Positions 43,501 to 57,051 of a stretch of DNA of 64,000 nucleotides are shown one piece after another. The notes beneath the pieces were generated by a model. That model was not told the origin of the DNA. It made no database searches and saw only the letters and a program-made list of their open reading frames with translations. The stretch spans positions 35,660,537 through 35,724,536 of the forward strand of contig JAPTHN010000012.1 of the NCBI GenBank assembly GCA_026936325.1, in the 5' to 3' direction. A program made the translations under genes and the position numbers. The stretch comes from Platynereis dumerilii (lineage: Eukaryota; Annelida; Polychaeta; Phyllodocida; Nereididae). The first letter of the stretch is position 1. Every line of letters begins with the position of its first letter.

Positions 43501-46005
43501 AGCAACAGATTCGAGTCGTACACTGACAAAGAAATAAATACGATCTCATAAAAGTTACAAATGCCTGTCACATCAACTTATGCCTACATCCATTTGTTTA
43601 TTCAACCAGTGATTTCTGTGACGAGTTGCTCCAAAAATCAATCACCTCTTCATGTTTAATTTATTGCCATCGTTTCCTCCCGACTCAAATTGAACTCTTG
43701 CATGGGGTCCTTTTCCGGGGTGAATGATTGATGACAGAAGCGGTGAGTCCCAGTGGCCAAAATATCCCAATATTATTCTTATCAAAATCAGAGGTCAATG
43801 ACCTACAAATAAAACTAACAAGCAAGGATGGATTGATAATTTGGGCTTTACGCACTGGACTTATAGGCTTAATAATTTTTGGTGGTAGGTAATTCTTAAC
43901 ACAGTGATTCTGGATTTAGAAGCGAATATTTGAGGATGTCGCAATATTAAATAATTTCACATTGAGGAAAACTTCAACCCCCCCCCCCCCGCTGTGTATA
44001 TATACGATAGTCACTCCCTTACAAGAAATTTCCATCTAAGACCACTTCATAGCTGTAGGCATGGGAGTGGTCAGACAGATTGACAATGAAGAGGAAATAG
44101 GGTTCATGCTTCCCATCTTTATGGTTTATATATATATACCATAAAAGCAGAAAACTGCCTGACAGAATGAATAGGAAATTGGGTCGTGATTGTTAATCTA
44201 CCTGATTCTTTGCACAATAGAGAGACCTGAAAGGGTCAGTCCTCTGCCAAACACAATGTCCTGATGAAATCTCCAACGCACAGCTGAGCCCTTTAGTATA
44301 TAGTGCAGCTCGTCACTTGGAAAAACGCCTTTTTCTTGAACCACAGGCATTACAATCATATAGTAAACTGCGCCAGAGCCTTTTCTGTCGCTCTTGTGTC
44401 GGAGTAGACGAATATCTGACATAACAGGTCTTGTCCATTTTGTGGTTCCACACTTAAACTACCAACCATCAGTGCAATTTGAGCGACATATCGCTGCATT
44501 ATCGCAATGTTACAGAATTATCCCACGGATACTGTGGGAGTGCATAAAAAATTACTAAAAAACTTTCCTTTTTTCTTACTGCTTATGGTTTATAAATTTA
44601 TCAGATAAATACTTTGTTTTTTCCAACACAAAAACTTCAGAAGTTAAGTTGTGTGGAAAAATTGTAATTCTAGTCTCAGAGTTGACAATCTCAAAGGACT
44701 CACAACCTCTGTCAGGAACGATCAGCACAACTGGAACTAAGTGACACGGAAAAGCAACAGGTCGCCAAGGAAGACAATAAGACTTATGGGAAATGACAGA
44801 GAAGGCTGGAAGACAATACCAGATGTGTTCTCCTTTACAATGACAGAAATTGTCTCTTGTGAAGGGAGAAAATATCATTATGATACCAGCCGAAATTTAT
44901 CTTAGTCTTTATTGTGTTGCTTGGCAGCCACCACAATTATATAATATTGTTTTCTTATGTCAATCTGTTTGAAATCTATAGAAGATTTTACGTAATTTTA
45001 AACAAAGTACGTTGTTGATGGGCTTCCTTCTTTACTTTATACTGTTGATGCAGTGACATATAAATCCTCGCGGAATGTGACTTTTAAATCATTCCTGAAT
45101 TTAGTGTTCTATTTATATGATTGTGTAACCTTCTTCTGGTTTATTCATGTATGGCACGTTCATAAAAACAAACTTTTCTCTCGCAAACACCAAACTAATA
45201 TTTCTATCAATTCTTAGAATGACAAAATACGAAAAATCCTACTGTCACTATGTTTTCTTCACTTCCTGATGATACTTAAACATAAAAGGTCAGTCCGTAG
45301 CTGTGACTGAAACCTTTGTTTAAATCACACATAACTCAGTGTCCTGCTGTCTGACCGATGCTTGTTTGCCTGGCTGTCTTTGACCTCCTGTCATTCCAGT
45401 CTAACCTTCCTTGTCACATGGGTCCACTTATGCTGATAATCCCTGACAGAGGTCATTGACCTGTTGTGCTTGTCAACCGTCAAGGGGACTGGATAACAAG
45501 AGTTGAGTGACAATAGAGGTCCTTGCAGAACAACAGATTTGAGCTGTATGTAGGCACATGTATCCATTAATGAGGGTGACCATGGGTGTCATTTTGCAGG
45601 GGACAGGAGGGACAAGTTCCCCCCCCCCACATATTTAACCCCGGGGGACATAATATGAAATATTCCCCCACTTTTTGGAGAAAGCAAAATGTCCTGTGGT
45701 AATGGCCCTTGGGGTAATTTTGGTAGGGAGCAATTCTGAGAGACATGTTACGCACCTTTCTGCTTGAACAAGTTACCATGGGATACAAAAGTTGGAATTC
45801 TTGAATGTAAAAAATCCTGACTGACCAACGATTGACTGTTTATTCGCTGATCTGACGGTTGATTCTGATCATGTCACCGGATATCAAAAAATCACTCCCA
45901 AATACAGTTTTTCTACTTGCAAGGTGTACTATTGCAGTGATTGCTGTATTGCCACATCTATTGTCTCCAAGACTCAAACACAGTGTAATTGTAGTCCTTT
46001 CAGTT
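40552..46005 (+). repeat. array unit 5
   Basis: A nearly complete unit of 5454 bp. Without the 818-bp insertion (41852-42669) and its duplication it is about 4.63 kb. It keeps the GGTGGTAGGTAATTC block near 43880 also seen in unit 2, and lacks the ATCGT-tailed LINE end found in units 6-8, so it belongs to the older unit type. A C-run near 43980 replaces the CCTCCCCCC block of other copies. Confidence 0.85.
41852..42669. mobile_element. 818-bp TIR element with 9-bp target duplication
   Basis: CACTTATGG occurs at 41843-41851 and 42670-42678; sibling units have it once (ACACTTATGGAATGTTACC). The ends read CACTCTGCACACA on the left and, complemented, CAGTCTGCTCACA on the right, an inverted repeat of about 13 bp with two mismatches. 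A 9-bp duplication is typical of Mutator-like (MULE) elements, so a non-autonomous MULE is the best guess, though hAT-type ends are not excluded. Longest internal frame is about 82 codons without recognisable motifs. Confidence 0.75.
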
Positions 46006-49000
46006 GACCAACCCCAGAGGTCTATCGCTCAGTGACCTCTGTCAGGGATTATCAGCATAAGTGGACCCAAGTGACAAGGAAGGTCAGACTGGAATGGCAG
46101 GGGGTCAAGCAGAGCAGGGCAGACAAGCATTGGTCAGGCATGAGTTCATAGGCCAGTGATTGTGTAACAAGAAACAATGGTAGGAGTTTGTGGCCGTGTG
46201 GTTTTGTCACATAAACAATAGTTTTAATCACAGAGCAAGTATGCATTAATGGTAATGAAATGATTAAGGTGTGGATCCAAGTTATGTTGGGCCATTCATC
46301 TGTATATGACTGAAAATTTACTAAAATATAGGAATTTCACGTTTAAAAAAAAAGGCGATATAGAGGGTCAGGGGTGGGGGTTTAAATCCCTTAAATCCCC
46401 TCCAGATCTGCTATCGTGACTAGCTGAAATAGAAATAGTCATCCTTGACCCGATCTTGAGTGTCACATCCTTGGCATCGTCAGCCTTGCCTTGTCTCGAG
46501 CGTCTTTTGGCCAGTGTTGGAGTTGAAGGACTGGCCTTGTCCTCAAAGCCTTCCTTGAGGCCACATTTTGATGGCCTCTGAGGCTCATGCCTCGATCAAA
46601 ATCTCTGCCTCGGAAGAACCGGCCTCATCTACATCGCCAATGGACACCGATATGGAGGCTGAGTGGAAAATATATCCATAGCCTGTCTCCAAACTGTCTG
46701 GTGCTGGATACAGAGACAAGCTGCATTTATAAATTTTTAACATGTTACTCAGAAGTTTCATTATCATAAGGTATAGCACTATAGCTATCATTTAAGTGGC
46801 TCAATATTTCATAATTGGCAGGGCATACGAAATTTGTATGAGAACATTTATATTGACACTGAAAGGTCCCTCAAGTGTATTATAGATTCTCGTGAGCCAA
46901 GGAGATGTACTGAGCCCACATTTACTTTCCAACTAATTCAGGTCACGTAAGGGTTTGTTTAGGTCTTGCAAGAAACTTTTAAAATCTTCCGTTTCCCAAG
47001 ATTTGAAACGTAAGAACATGCAATACGGCAATGGTTTACTTTGAGGTTTAAACATGGATTTGAAGTTTGAAAAAGAAGAATTTGGTCCCTTTACACTGTA
47101 AATTTAAGCAGTGATTTTGAGCAACTTGCTGCACATGGTAAACGGTACCAATCTGTAAACTATTATGATTGCTGTAAAAAATAAATCAATTTACTGTCAG
47201 ATGGTGGAATTTGTGCATTTTTTAGTGCAAATTTTATGCTGTTAAAATTACAGCTAAATGTTGGAAGACACACTTATGGAATGTTACCTCAAAGATACAC
47301 TTCATTAAAACCATGAATTACTTGTCTTTAACATGTTGTAAAGGTGTGAACAACAAACAGACAGACAGACAGTCAAAGTAGATCTAACAGAAACAGTGTT
47401 TTGTTCTGTATTTACAAGCATATAATTGGCACCAAAAAGCACTTGAATACAGCCACTGTTTTTTTTAAATATATTTTCTGTGGAGGTCTAGAGTGCAGAG
47501 AGACTTCACAATTGAGAGTTCATTAAAGATCCACCGATGCAATGTGGTGTAAGGGAGTCATATCAAAATATACTTCAAATATTACTTTTCTGAACTAAAA
47601 TCATTTTTACATGGGCGATCTAGCCGTAGATTGAGAAATCTAGTGGCCATTCTGCAGCTATTGCTGGTGTCTTTCAAGGGCCAGTATGTTGGCTGACATT
47701 GACAGATTGCCCAGATTGTGTCCCTGAAGCAGTTTGCTCACCGTCCTTGATTGACAATTTGCTTGGCCAATCGCTGCCATTGCCACCTGGTGAGCTTACA
47801 TACAAGTGTAGTATACATCGGTTCCAATCACTATCAATGAGGTTCTCAAAACACCAACATAATCCCTATAATATAATGGCCTACTCTTGATCATAAATAT
47901 GGAACACAACTGCATTTTACTAATGAGAAACAGACAACTTTGCAACAACATCTGCTGGGGCAAATTAATTTTCGATAAGCATAACGTTTTTGTTTTCATC
48001 AATTTTTAATTGAACAAGGGATTTCTGTAAAGAAAAAAAAAGTCTAAATCAGCCCTTATCCTGTAGAGCAACAGATTTGACAAAGAAATAAATACGGTCT
48101 CGTAAAAGTTACACATGCCTGTCACATCAACTTATGCCTATATCCATTTGTTTATTCAACCAGTGATTTCTGTGACGGGCTGCTCCAAAAATCAATGGCC
48201 TCTTCATGTTTAATTTATTGCCATCGTTTCCTCCCGACTCGAATTGACTCTTGCATGGTGTCCTTTTCCGGGTTGATTGATTGATGGCAGAAGCAGTCCC
48301 TGCAGCCAAAATATCCCAATATTATTCTTATCTAAATCAGAGGTCAATGACCTACAAATAAAACTAACAAGCAAGGATGGATTGATAATTTGGGCTTTAC
48401 GTACTGGATTTATGGACAAATTTTGCTGTACTTGTAACAGTGACAATAAATTATTATCGTATCGTATCGTATATAATATAGTCACTCCCTTACAAGAAAT
48501 TTTGCTTCCATGATAGACCAACCACTTCATGGCCAGGCACGGAGGTGGTCTGACAGTTTGACAATGGATAGGAAATAGGGTTCATGCTTTCCATCTTCAT
48601 GGATTATATATGTATATACCATAAAAGCAGAAAACTGCCTGACAGAATGAATAGGAAATTGGGTCGAGATTGTTAATCTACCTGATTCTCTGCACAATTG
48701 AGAGACGTGAAAGGGTCAGTCCTCCGCCAAACACAATGTCCTGATGAAATCTCCGACGCACAGCTGAGCCCTTTAGTATATAGTGCAGCTCGTCACTTCG
48801 AAAAATGCCTTTCTCTTGAACCACAGGCATTACAATCATATAGTAAACTGCGCCAGAGCGTTTTCTGTCGCTCTTGTGTTGTAGTACATGAATATCTGAG
48901 ATAATAGGTCTTTTCCATTTTGTGGTTCCACACTTAAACTACCAACCGTCAGTGTAATTTTAGCCACATATTGCTGAATTATCGCAATGTCACAGTATCA

Positions 49001-50280
49001 TCCCATGACCACTGTGAGGTTGCATAAAAAATTACTGAAAAACTTTTCATTTTTGTTACTACTTACTGTTGTAAAAATCAGTTAAATATTTAGTTTTTTC
49101 CAATGCAAAAACTTTAGAAGTTCAGTTGTGTAGAAAACTTGTAATTCCAGTCTCAGAGTTGACCGTCTCAAAGGACTCTTGCAACCTCTGTCAGGAAAGA
49201 TCAGCACAACTGGAACGTACGTGACACAGAAAGGCAACAGGTCGCCAAGGAAGACAATAGAAGATTTTACATAAAAACAAAGTACATTATTGATGGGCTC
49301 CCTTCTTTACTTTGTACTGTTGATACAGTGACATGTAAATCCTTGCGTAATATGACTTTTAAATCATTCCTGAATTTAGTGTTCTACTTATATGATTGTG
49401 TAACTTTCCTCTGGAGTTTGCATGAATGGCACATTAATAAAGACAAACTTCCATTTCACAAACACAAAACTATTATTTCCATCGATTCTTAGAATGACAA
49501 AATATGAGAACTCCTACTGTCACTATGTTTAATTCTGTTCCTGATGATATTTCCTTACGCAAAGGCTGGTTACTTTAGCTGTGACTGAAACTTTTGTCTA
49601 AATCCCACGTAACTCTATGTCCTACTGTCTGACTGATGCTTGTTGCCTGGCTGTCTTTGACCTCCTGTCATTCCAGTCTGACCTTCCTTGTCACATGGGT
49701 CCACTTATGCTGATAATCCCTGACAGAGGCCATTGACCTGTTGTGCTTGTCAACCGTCAAGGGGACTGGATAAAAAGAGTTGAGTGACAATAGAGGTCCT
49801 TGCAGAACAACAGATTTGAGCTGTATGTAGGCACATGTATCCATTTATGAGAGTGACCAAGGGCGTAATTTTGCAGGGGATGGGAGGGACAAGTCCCCCC
49901 CCCACATATTTAACCCCGGGGGACATAATATGAAATATTCCCCCACTTTTTGGAGAAAGCAAAATGTCCTGTGGTAATGGCCCTTGGGGTAATTTTGGTA
50001 GGGAGCAATTCTGAGAGACATGTTACGCACCTTTCTGCTTGAACAAGTTACCATGCCATAAAAAAGTTGGAATTCTTGAATGTAAAATATCCTGACTGAC
50101 CAACGATTGACCGTTTATTCGCGGATCCGACGGTCGATTCTGATCATGTCACCGGATATCAAAAAATCACTCCGAAATACAGTTTTTCTACTTGGAAGGT
50201 GTACTATTGCAGTGATTCCTGTATTGCCACATCTATTGTCTCCAAGACTCCAACACAGTGTAATTGTAGTCCTTTCAGTT
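46006..50280 (+). repeat. array unit 6, clean copy
   Basis: 4275 bp with every landmark in order and no large insertion. It carries the 3' end of a LINE with an ATCGT tail (48413-48471), shared only with units 7 and 8. Short frames, such as one of 63 codons at 47699 and one of 64 codons at 46052 on the minus strand, recur in other units but start at TTG or differ at many residues, so I do not call genes. The poly(A)-like AAAAAAAAGGCGATATAGAGG phrase near 46345 is shared by units 6-9. Confidence 0.9.
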
Positions 50281-53200
50281 GACCAACCCCAGAGGTCTAT
50301 CGCTCAGTGACCTCTGTCAGGGATTATCAGCATAAGTGGACCCAAGTGACAAGGAAGGTCCGACTGGAATGACAGGGGGTCAAGCAGAGCAGGGCAGACA
50401 AGCATTGGTCAGGCATGAGTTCATAGGCCAGTGATTGTGTAACAAGAAACAATGGTAGGAGTTTGTGGCCGTGTGGTTTTGTCACATAAACAATAGTTTT
50501 AATCACAGAGCAAGTATGCATTAATGGTAATGAAATGATTAAGGTGTAGATCTGGTTATGTTGGGCCATTCATCTGTATATGACTGAAAATTTACTAAAA
50601 TATAGGAATTTCACGTTTAAAAAAAAAGGCGATATAGAGGGTCAGGGGTGGGGGTTTAAATCCCTTAAATCCCCTCCAGATCTGCTATCGTGACTAGCTG
50701 AAATAGAAATAGTCATCCTTGACCCGATCTTGAGTGTCACATCCTTGGCATCGTCAGCCTTGCCTTGTCTCGAGCGTCTTTTGGCCAGTGTTGGAGTTGA
50801 AGGACTGGCCTTGTCCTCAAAGCCTTCCTTGAGGCCACATTTTGATGGCCTCTGAGGCTCATGCCTCGATCAAAATCTCGGCCTCGGAAGAACCGGCCTC
50901 ATCTACATCGCCAATGGACACCGATATGGAGGCTGAGTGGAAAATATATCCATAGCCTGTCTCCAAACTGTCTGGTGCTAGATTCAGAGACAAGCTGCAT
51001 TTATAAATTTTTAACATGTTACTCAGAAGTTTCATTATCATAAGGTATAGCACTATAGCTATCATTTAAGTGGCTCAATATTTCATAATTAGCAGGGCAT
51101 ACGAAATTTGTATGAGAACATTTATATTGACACTGAAAGGTCCCTCAAGTGTATTATAGATTCTCGTGAGCCAAGGAGATGTACTGAGCCCACATTTACT
51201 TTCCAACTAATTCAGGTCACGTAAGGGTTTGTTTTTTTCTTGCAAGAAACTTTTAAAAGCTTCCACTTCACAAGGTTTGAAACGTAAGAACATGCAATAC
51301 GGCAATGGTTTACTTTGAAGTTTAAACATGGATTTGAAGTTTGAAAAAGAAGAATTTGGTCCCTTTACACTGTAAATTTAAGCAGTGATTTTGAGCAACT
51401 TGCTGCACATGGTAAATGGTACCAATCTGTAAACTATTATGATCACTGTAAAAAATAAATCAATTTACTGTCAGATGGTGGAATTTGTGCATTTTTTAGT
51501 GCAAATTTTATGCTGTTAAAATTACAGCTAAATGTTGGAAGACACACTTATGGAATGTTACCTCAAAGATACACTTCATTAAAACCATGAATTACTTGTC
51601 TTTAACATGTTGTAAAGGTGTGAACAACAAACAGACAGACAGCCCACGTACAGTGTAGATCTAACAGAAACAGTGTTTAGCTCTGTATTTACAAGCATAT
51701 AATTGGCACCAAAAAGCACTTGAATACAGCCACTGTTTTTTTTAAAATATATTTTCTGTGGAGGTCTAGAGTGCAGAGAGACTTCACAATTTAGAGTTCA
51801 TTAAAGACCCACCGATGCAATGTGGTGTAAGGGAGTCATATCAAAATATAACTAGGCTTCAAATATTACTTTTCTGAACTAAAATCATTTTTACATGGGC
51901 GATCTAGCCATAGATTGAGAAATCTAGTGGCCATTCTGCAGCTATTGCTGGTGTCTTTCAAGGGTCAGTATGTTGGCTGACATTGACAGATTGCCCAGAT
52001 TGTGTCCCTGGAGCAGTTTGCTCACTGTCCTTAATTGACAATTTGCTTGGCCAATCGCTGCCATTGCCACCTGGTGAGCTTACATACAAGTGTAGTATAC
52101 ATCGGTTCCAATCACTATCAATGAGGTTCTCAAAACACCAACATAATCCCTATAATATAATGGCCTACTCTTGATCATAAATAATTATGCAACACAACTG
52201 CATTTTAATTAATGAGAAACTGACAACTTTGTAGCAACATCTGCTGGGGCAAATTAATTTTTGATAAACATAACGTTTTTGTTTTCATCAATTTTTAATT
52301 GAACAAGTGATTTCTGTAAAGTAAAAAAAATGTCTAAATCAGCCCTCTCTATCCTGTAGAGCAACAGATTTGAGTCCTACAGTGACAAAGAAATAAATAC
52401 AGTCTCGTAAAAGTTACAAATGCTGTCACATCAACTTATGCCAACATCCATTTGTCTATTCAACCAGTGATTTCTGTTACAAGTTGCTCCAAAAATCAAT
52501 GGCCTCTTCATGTTTAATTTATTGCCATCGTTTCCTCCCGACTCGAATTGACTCTTGCATGGTGTCCTTTTCCGGGTTGATTGATTGATGGCAGAAGCAG
52601 TCCCTGCAGCCAAAATATCCCAATATTATTCTTATCAAAATCAGAGGTCAATGACCTACTAATAAAATGAACAAGCAAGGATGGATTGATAATTTGGCCT
52701 TTATGCACTGGACTTATGGACAAATTTTGCTGTACTTGTAACAGTGACAATAAATTATTATCGTATCGTATCGTATATAATATAGTCACTCCCTTACAAG
52801 AAATTTTGCTTCCATGATAGACCAACCACTTCATGGCCAGGCACGGAGGTGGTCTGACAGTTTGACAATGGATAGGAAATAGGGTTCATGCTTTCCATCT
52901 TCATGGATTATATATATATACCATAAAAGCAAAAAACTGCCTGACAGAATGAATAGGAAATTGGGTCGAGATTGTTAATCTACCTGATTCTCTGCACAAT
53001 TGAGAGACGTGAAAGGGTCAGTCCTCCGCCAAACACAATGTCCTGATGAAATCTCCGACGCACAGCTGAGCCCTTTAGTATATAGTGCAGCTCGTCACTT
53101 GGAAAAATGCCTTTTTCTTGAACCACAGGCATTACAATCATATAGTAAACTGCGCCAGAGCCTTTTCTGTCGCTCTTGCGTTGGAGTACATGAATATCTG

Positions 53201-56200
53201 AGATAATAGGTCTTTTCCATTTTGTGGTTCCACACTTAAACTACCAACCGTCAGTGTAATTTTAGCCACATATTGCTGAATTATCGCAATGTCACAGTAT
53301 CATCCCATGACCACTGTGAGGTTGCATAAAAAATTACTGAAAAACTTTTCATTTTTGTTACTACTTACTGTTGTAAAAATCAGTTAAATATTTAGTTGTT
53401 TCCAATGCAAAAACTTTAGAAGTTCAGTTGTTTAGAAAACTTGTAATTCCAGTCTCTGAGTTGACCGTCTCAAAGGACTCTTGCAACCTCTGTCAGGAAT
53501 GATCAGCACAACTGGAACTAAGTGACACAGAAAGGCAACAGGTCGCCAAGGAAGACAATAGAAGATTTTACATAAAAACAAAGTACATTATTGATTGGCT
53601 TCCTTCTTTACTTTATACTGTTGATGCAGTGACATGTAAATCCTTGAGGAATATGACTTTTAACTCATTCCTGAATTTAGTGTTCTATTTATATGATTGT
53701 GTAACTTTCTTCTGGTGTATGCATGTATGGCACGTTCATAAAAACAAACTTCCATTTCACTAACACAAAACTAGTATTTCTATCAATTCTTAGAATGACA
53801 AAATACGAAAACTCCTACTGTCACTATGTTTTCTTCACTTCCTGATGATACTTAAACATAAAGGGCCAGTCACTAGCTGTGACTGAAACTTTTGTCTAAA
53901 TCACACATAACTCAGTGTCCTGCTGTCTGACCGATGCTTGTTTGCCTGGCTGTCTTTGACCTCCTGTCATTCCAGTCTGACCTTCCTTGTCACATGGGTC
54001 CACTTATGCTGATAATCCCTGACAGAGGCCATTGACCTGTTGTGCTTGTCAACCGTCAAGGGGACTGGATAAAAAGAGTTGAGTGACAATAGAGGTCCTT
54101 GCAGAACAACAGATTTGAGCTGTATGTAGGCACATGTATCCATTTATGAGAGTGACCAAGGGCGTAATTTTGCAGGGGACAGGAGGGACAAGTCCCCCCC
54201 CCCACATATTTAACCCCGGGGGACATAATATGAAATATTCCCCCACTTTTTGGAGAAAGCAAAATGTCCTGTGGTAATGGCCCTTGGGGTAATTTTGGTA
54301 GGGAGCAATTCTGAGAGACATGTTACGCACCTTTCTGCTTGAACAAGTTACCATGGGATACAAAAGTTGGAATTCTTGAATGTAAAAAATCCTGACTGAC
54401 CAACGATTGACTGTTTATTCGCGGATCCGATGGTCAATTCTGATCACGTCACCGGATATCAAATAATCACCTCCAAATACAGTTTTTCTACTTGCAAGGT
54501 GTACTATTGCAGTGATTGCTGTATTGTCACATCTATTGTCTCCAAGACTCAAACATAGTGTAATTGTAGTCCTTTCAGTTGACCAACCCCAGAGGTCTAT
54601 CGCTCAGTGACCTCTGTCAGGGATCATCAGCATAAGTGGACCCATGTGACAAAGAAGGTCTAACTGGAATGGCAGGGGGTCAAGCAGAGCAGGGCAGACA
54701 AGCATTGGTCAGGCATGAGTTCATAGGCCAGTGATTGTGTAACAAGAAACAATGGTAGGAGTTTGTGGCCGTGTGGTTTTGTCACATAAACAATAGTTTT
54801 AATCACAGAGCAAGTATGCATTAATGGTAATGAAATGATTAAGGTGTGGATCTGGTTATGTTGGGCCATTCATCTGTATATGACTGAAAATTTACTAAAA
54901 TATAGGAATTTCACGTTTAAAAAAAAAGGCGATATAGAGGGTCAGGGGTGGGGGGTTTAAATCCCCTAAATCCCCTCCAGATCTGCTATCGTGACTAGCT
55001 GAAATAGAAATAGTCATCCTTGACCCGATCTTGAGTGTCACATCCTTGGCATCGTCAGCCTTGCCTTGTCTCGAGCGTCTTTTGGCCAGTGTTGGAGTTG
55101 AAGGACTGGCCTTGTCCTCAAAGCCTTCCTTGAGGCCACATTTTGATGGCCTCTGAGGCTCATGCCTCGATCAAAATCTCGGCCTCGGAAGAACCGGCCT
55201 CATCTACATCGCCAATGGACACCGATATGGAGGCTGAGTGGAAAATATATCAATAGACGGTCTCCAAACTGTCTGGTGCTAGATACAGAGACAAGCTGCA
55301 TTTATAAATTTTTAACATGTTACTCAGAAGTTTCATTATCATAAGGTATAGCACTATAGCTATCATTTAAGTGGCTCAATATTTCATAATTGGCAGGGCA
55401 TACGAAATTTGTATGAGAACATTTATATTGACACTGAAAGGTCCCTCAAGTGTATTATAGATTCTCGTGAGCCAAGGAGATGTACTGAGCCCACATTTAC
55501 TTTCCAACTAATTCAGGTCACGTAAGGGTTTGTTTTTTTTTTTGCTTGCAAGAAACTTTTAAAAGCTTCCACTTCACAAGGTTTGAAACGTAAGAACATG
55601 CAATACGGCAATGGTTTACTTTGAGGTTTAAACATGGATTTGAAGTTTGAAAAAGAAGAATTTGGTCCCTTTACACTGTAAATTTAAGCAGTGATTTTGA
55701 GCAACTTGCTGCACATGGTAAATGGTACCAATCTGTAAACTATTATGATCACTGTAAAAAATAAATCAATTTACTGTCAGATGGTGGAATTTGTGCATTT
55801 TTTAGTGCATATTTTATGCTGTTAAAATTACAGCTAAATGTTGGAAGACACACTTATGGAATGTTACCTCAAAGATACACTTCATTAAAACCATGAATTA
55901 CTTGTCTTTAACATGTTGTAAAGGTGTGAACAACAAACAGACAGACAGACAGTGTAGATCTAACAGAAACAGTGTTTTGCTCTGTATTTACAAGCATATA
56001 ATTGGCACCAAAAAGCACTTGAATACAGCCACTGTTTTTTTTTAAATATATTTTCTGTGGAGGTCTAGAGTGCAGAGAGACTTCACAATTGAGATTCCAT
56101 TAAAAACCCACCGATGCAATGTGGTGTAAGGGAGTCATATCAAAATTAACTAGGCTTCAAATATTACTTTTCTGAACTAAAATCATTTTTACATGGGCGA

Positions 56201-57051
56201 TCTAGCCATAGATTGAGAAATCTAGTGGCCATTCTGCAGCTATTGCTGGTGTCTTTCAAGGGTCAGTATGTTGGCTGACATTGACAGATTGCCCAGATTG
56301 TGTCCCTGGAGCAGTTTGCTCACTGTCCTTGATTGACAATTTGCTTGGCCAATCGCTGCCATTGCCACCTGGTGAGCTTACATACAAGTGTAGTATACAT
56401 CGGTTCCAATCACTATCAATGAGGTTCTCAAAACACCAACATAATCCCTATAATATAATGGCCTACTCTTGATCATAAATATGGAACACAACTGCATTTT
56501 ACTAATGAGAAACTGACAACTTTGTAGCAACATCTGCTGGGGCAAATTAATTTTCGATAAACATAGCGTTTTTGTTTTCATCAATTTTTAATTGAACAAG
56601 GGATTTCTGTAAAGAAAAAAAAAGTCTAAATCAGCCCTTATCCTGTAGAGCAACAGATTTGACAAAGAAATAAATACAGTCTCTTAAAAGTTACCGATGC
56701 CTGTCACATCAACATATGCCAACATCCATTTGTCTATTCAACCAGTGATTTCTGTTACAAGTTGCTCCAAAAATCAATCACCTCTTCATGTTTAATTTAT
56801 TGCCATCGTTTCCTCCCGACTCGAATTGACTCTTGCATGGTGTCCTTTTCCGGGTTGATTGATTGATGGCAGAAGCAGTCCCTGCAGCCAAAATATCCCG
56901 ATATTATTCTTATCAAAATCAGAGGTCAATGACCTACAAATAAAACTTAAAAGCAAGGATAGATTGATAATTTGGGCTTTACGTACAGGATTTATGGACA
57001 AATTTTGCTGTACTTGTAACAGTGACAATAAATTATTATCGTATCGTATCG
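48413..57051 (+). mobile_element. LINE 3' end with (ATCGT)n tail, in three units
   Basis: GACAAATTTTGCTGTACTTG followed by TAACAGTGACAATAAATTAT and three ATCGT units occurs at 48413-48471, 52717-52775 and 56993-57051. The AATAAA signal and pentamer tail are those of a CR1/L2-type LINE reduced to about 60 bp. Units 2, 3, 5 and 9 lack it. It therefore inserted once in an ancestor of units 6-8 and was copied with them, marking these three as one late amplification. Only the three listed short stretches are the element. Confidence 0.75.
50281..54580 (+). repeat. array unit 7, clean copy
   Basis: 4300 bp, nearly identical to units 6 and 8 by eye. Distinguishing changes include a T-run replacing the GTTTAGGTC phrase near 51230 and the sequence ACAGACAGACAGCCCACGTA near 51630. 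The inverted-repeat arms near its right end (53930-54065 with 54575-54710) are well preserved. Confidence 0.9.
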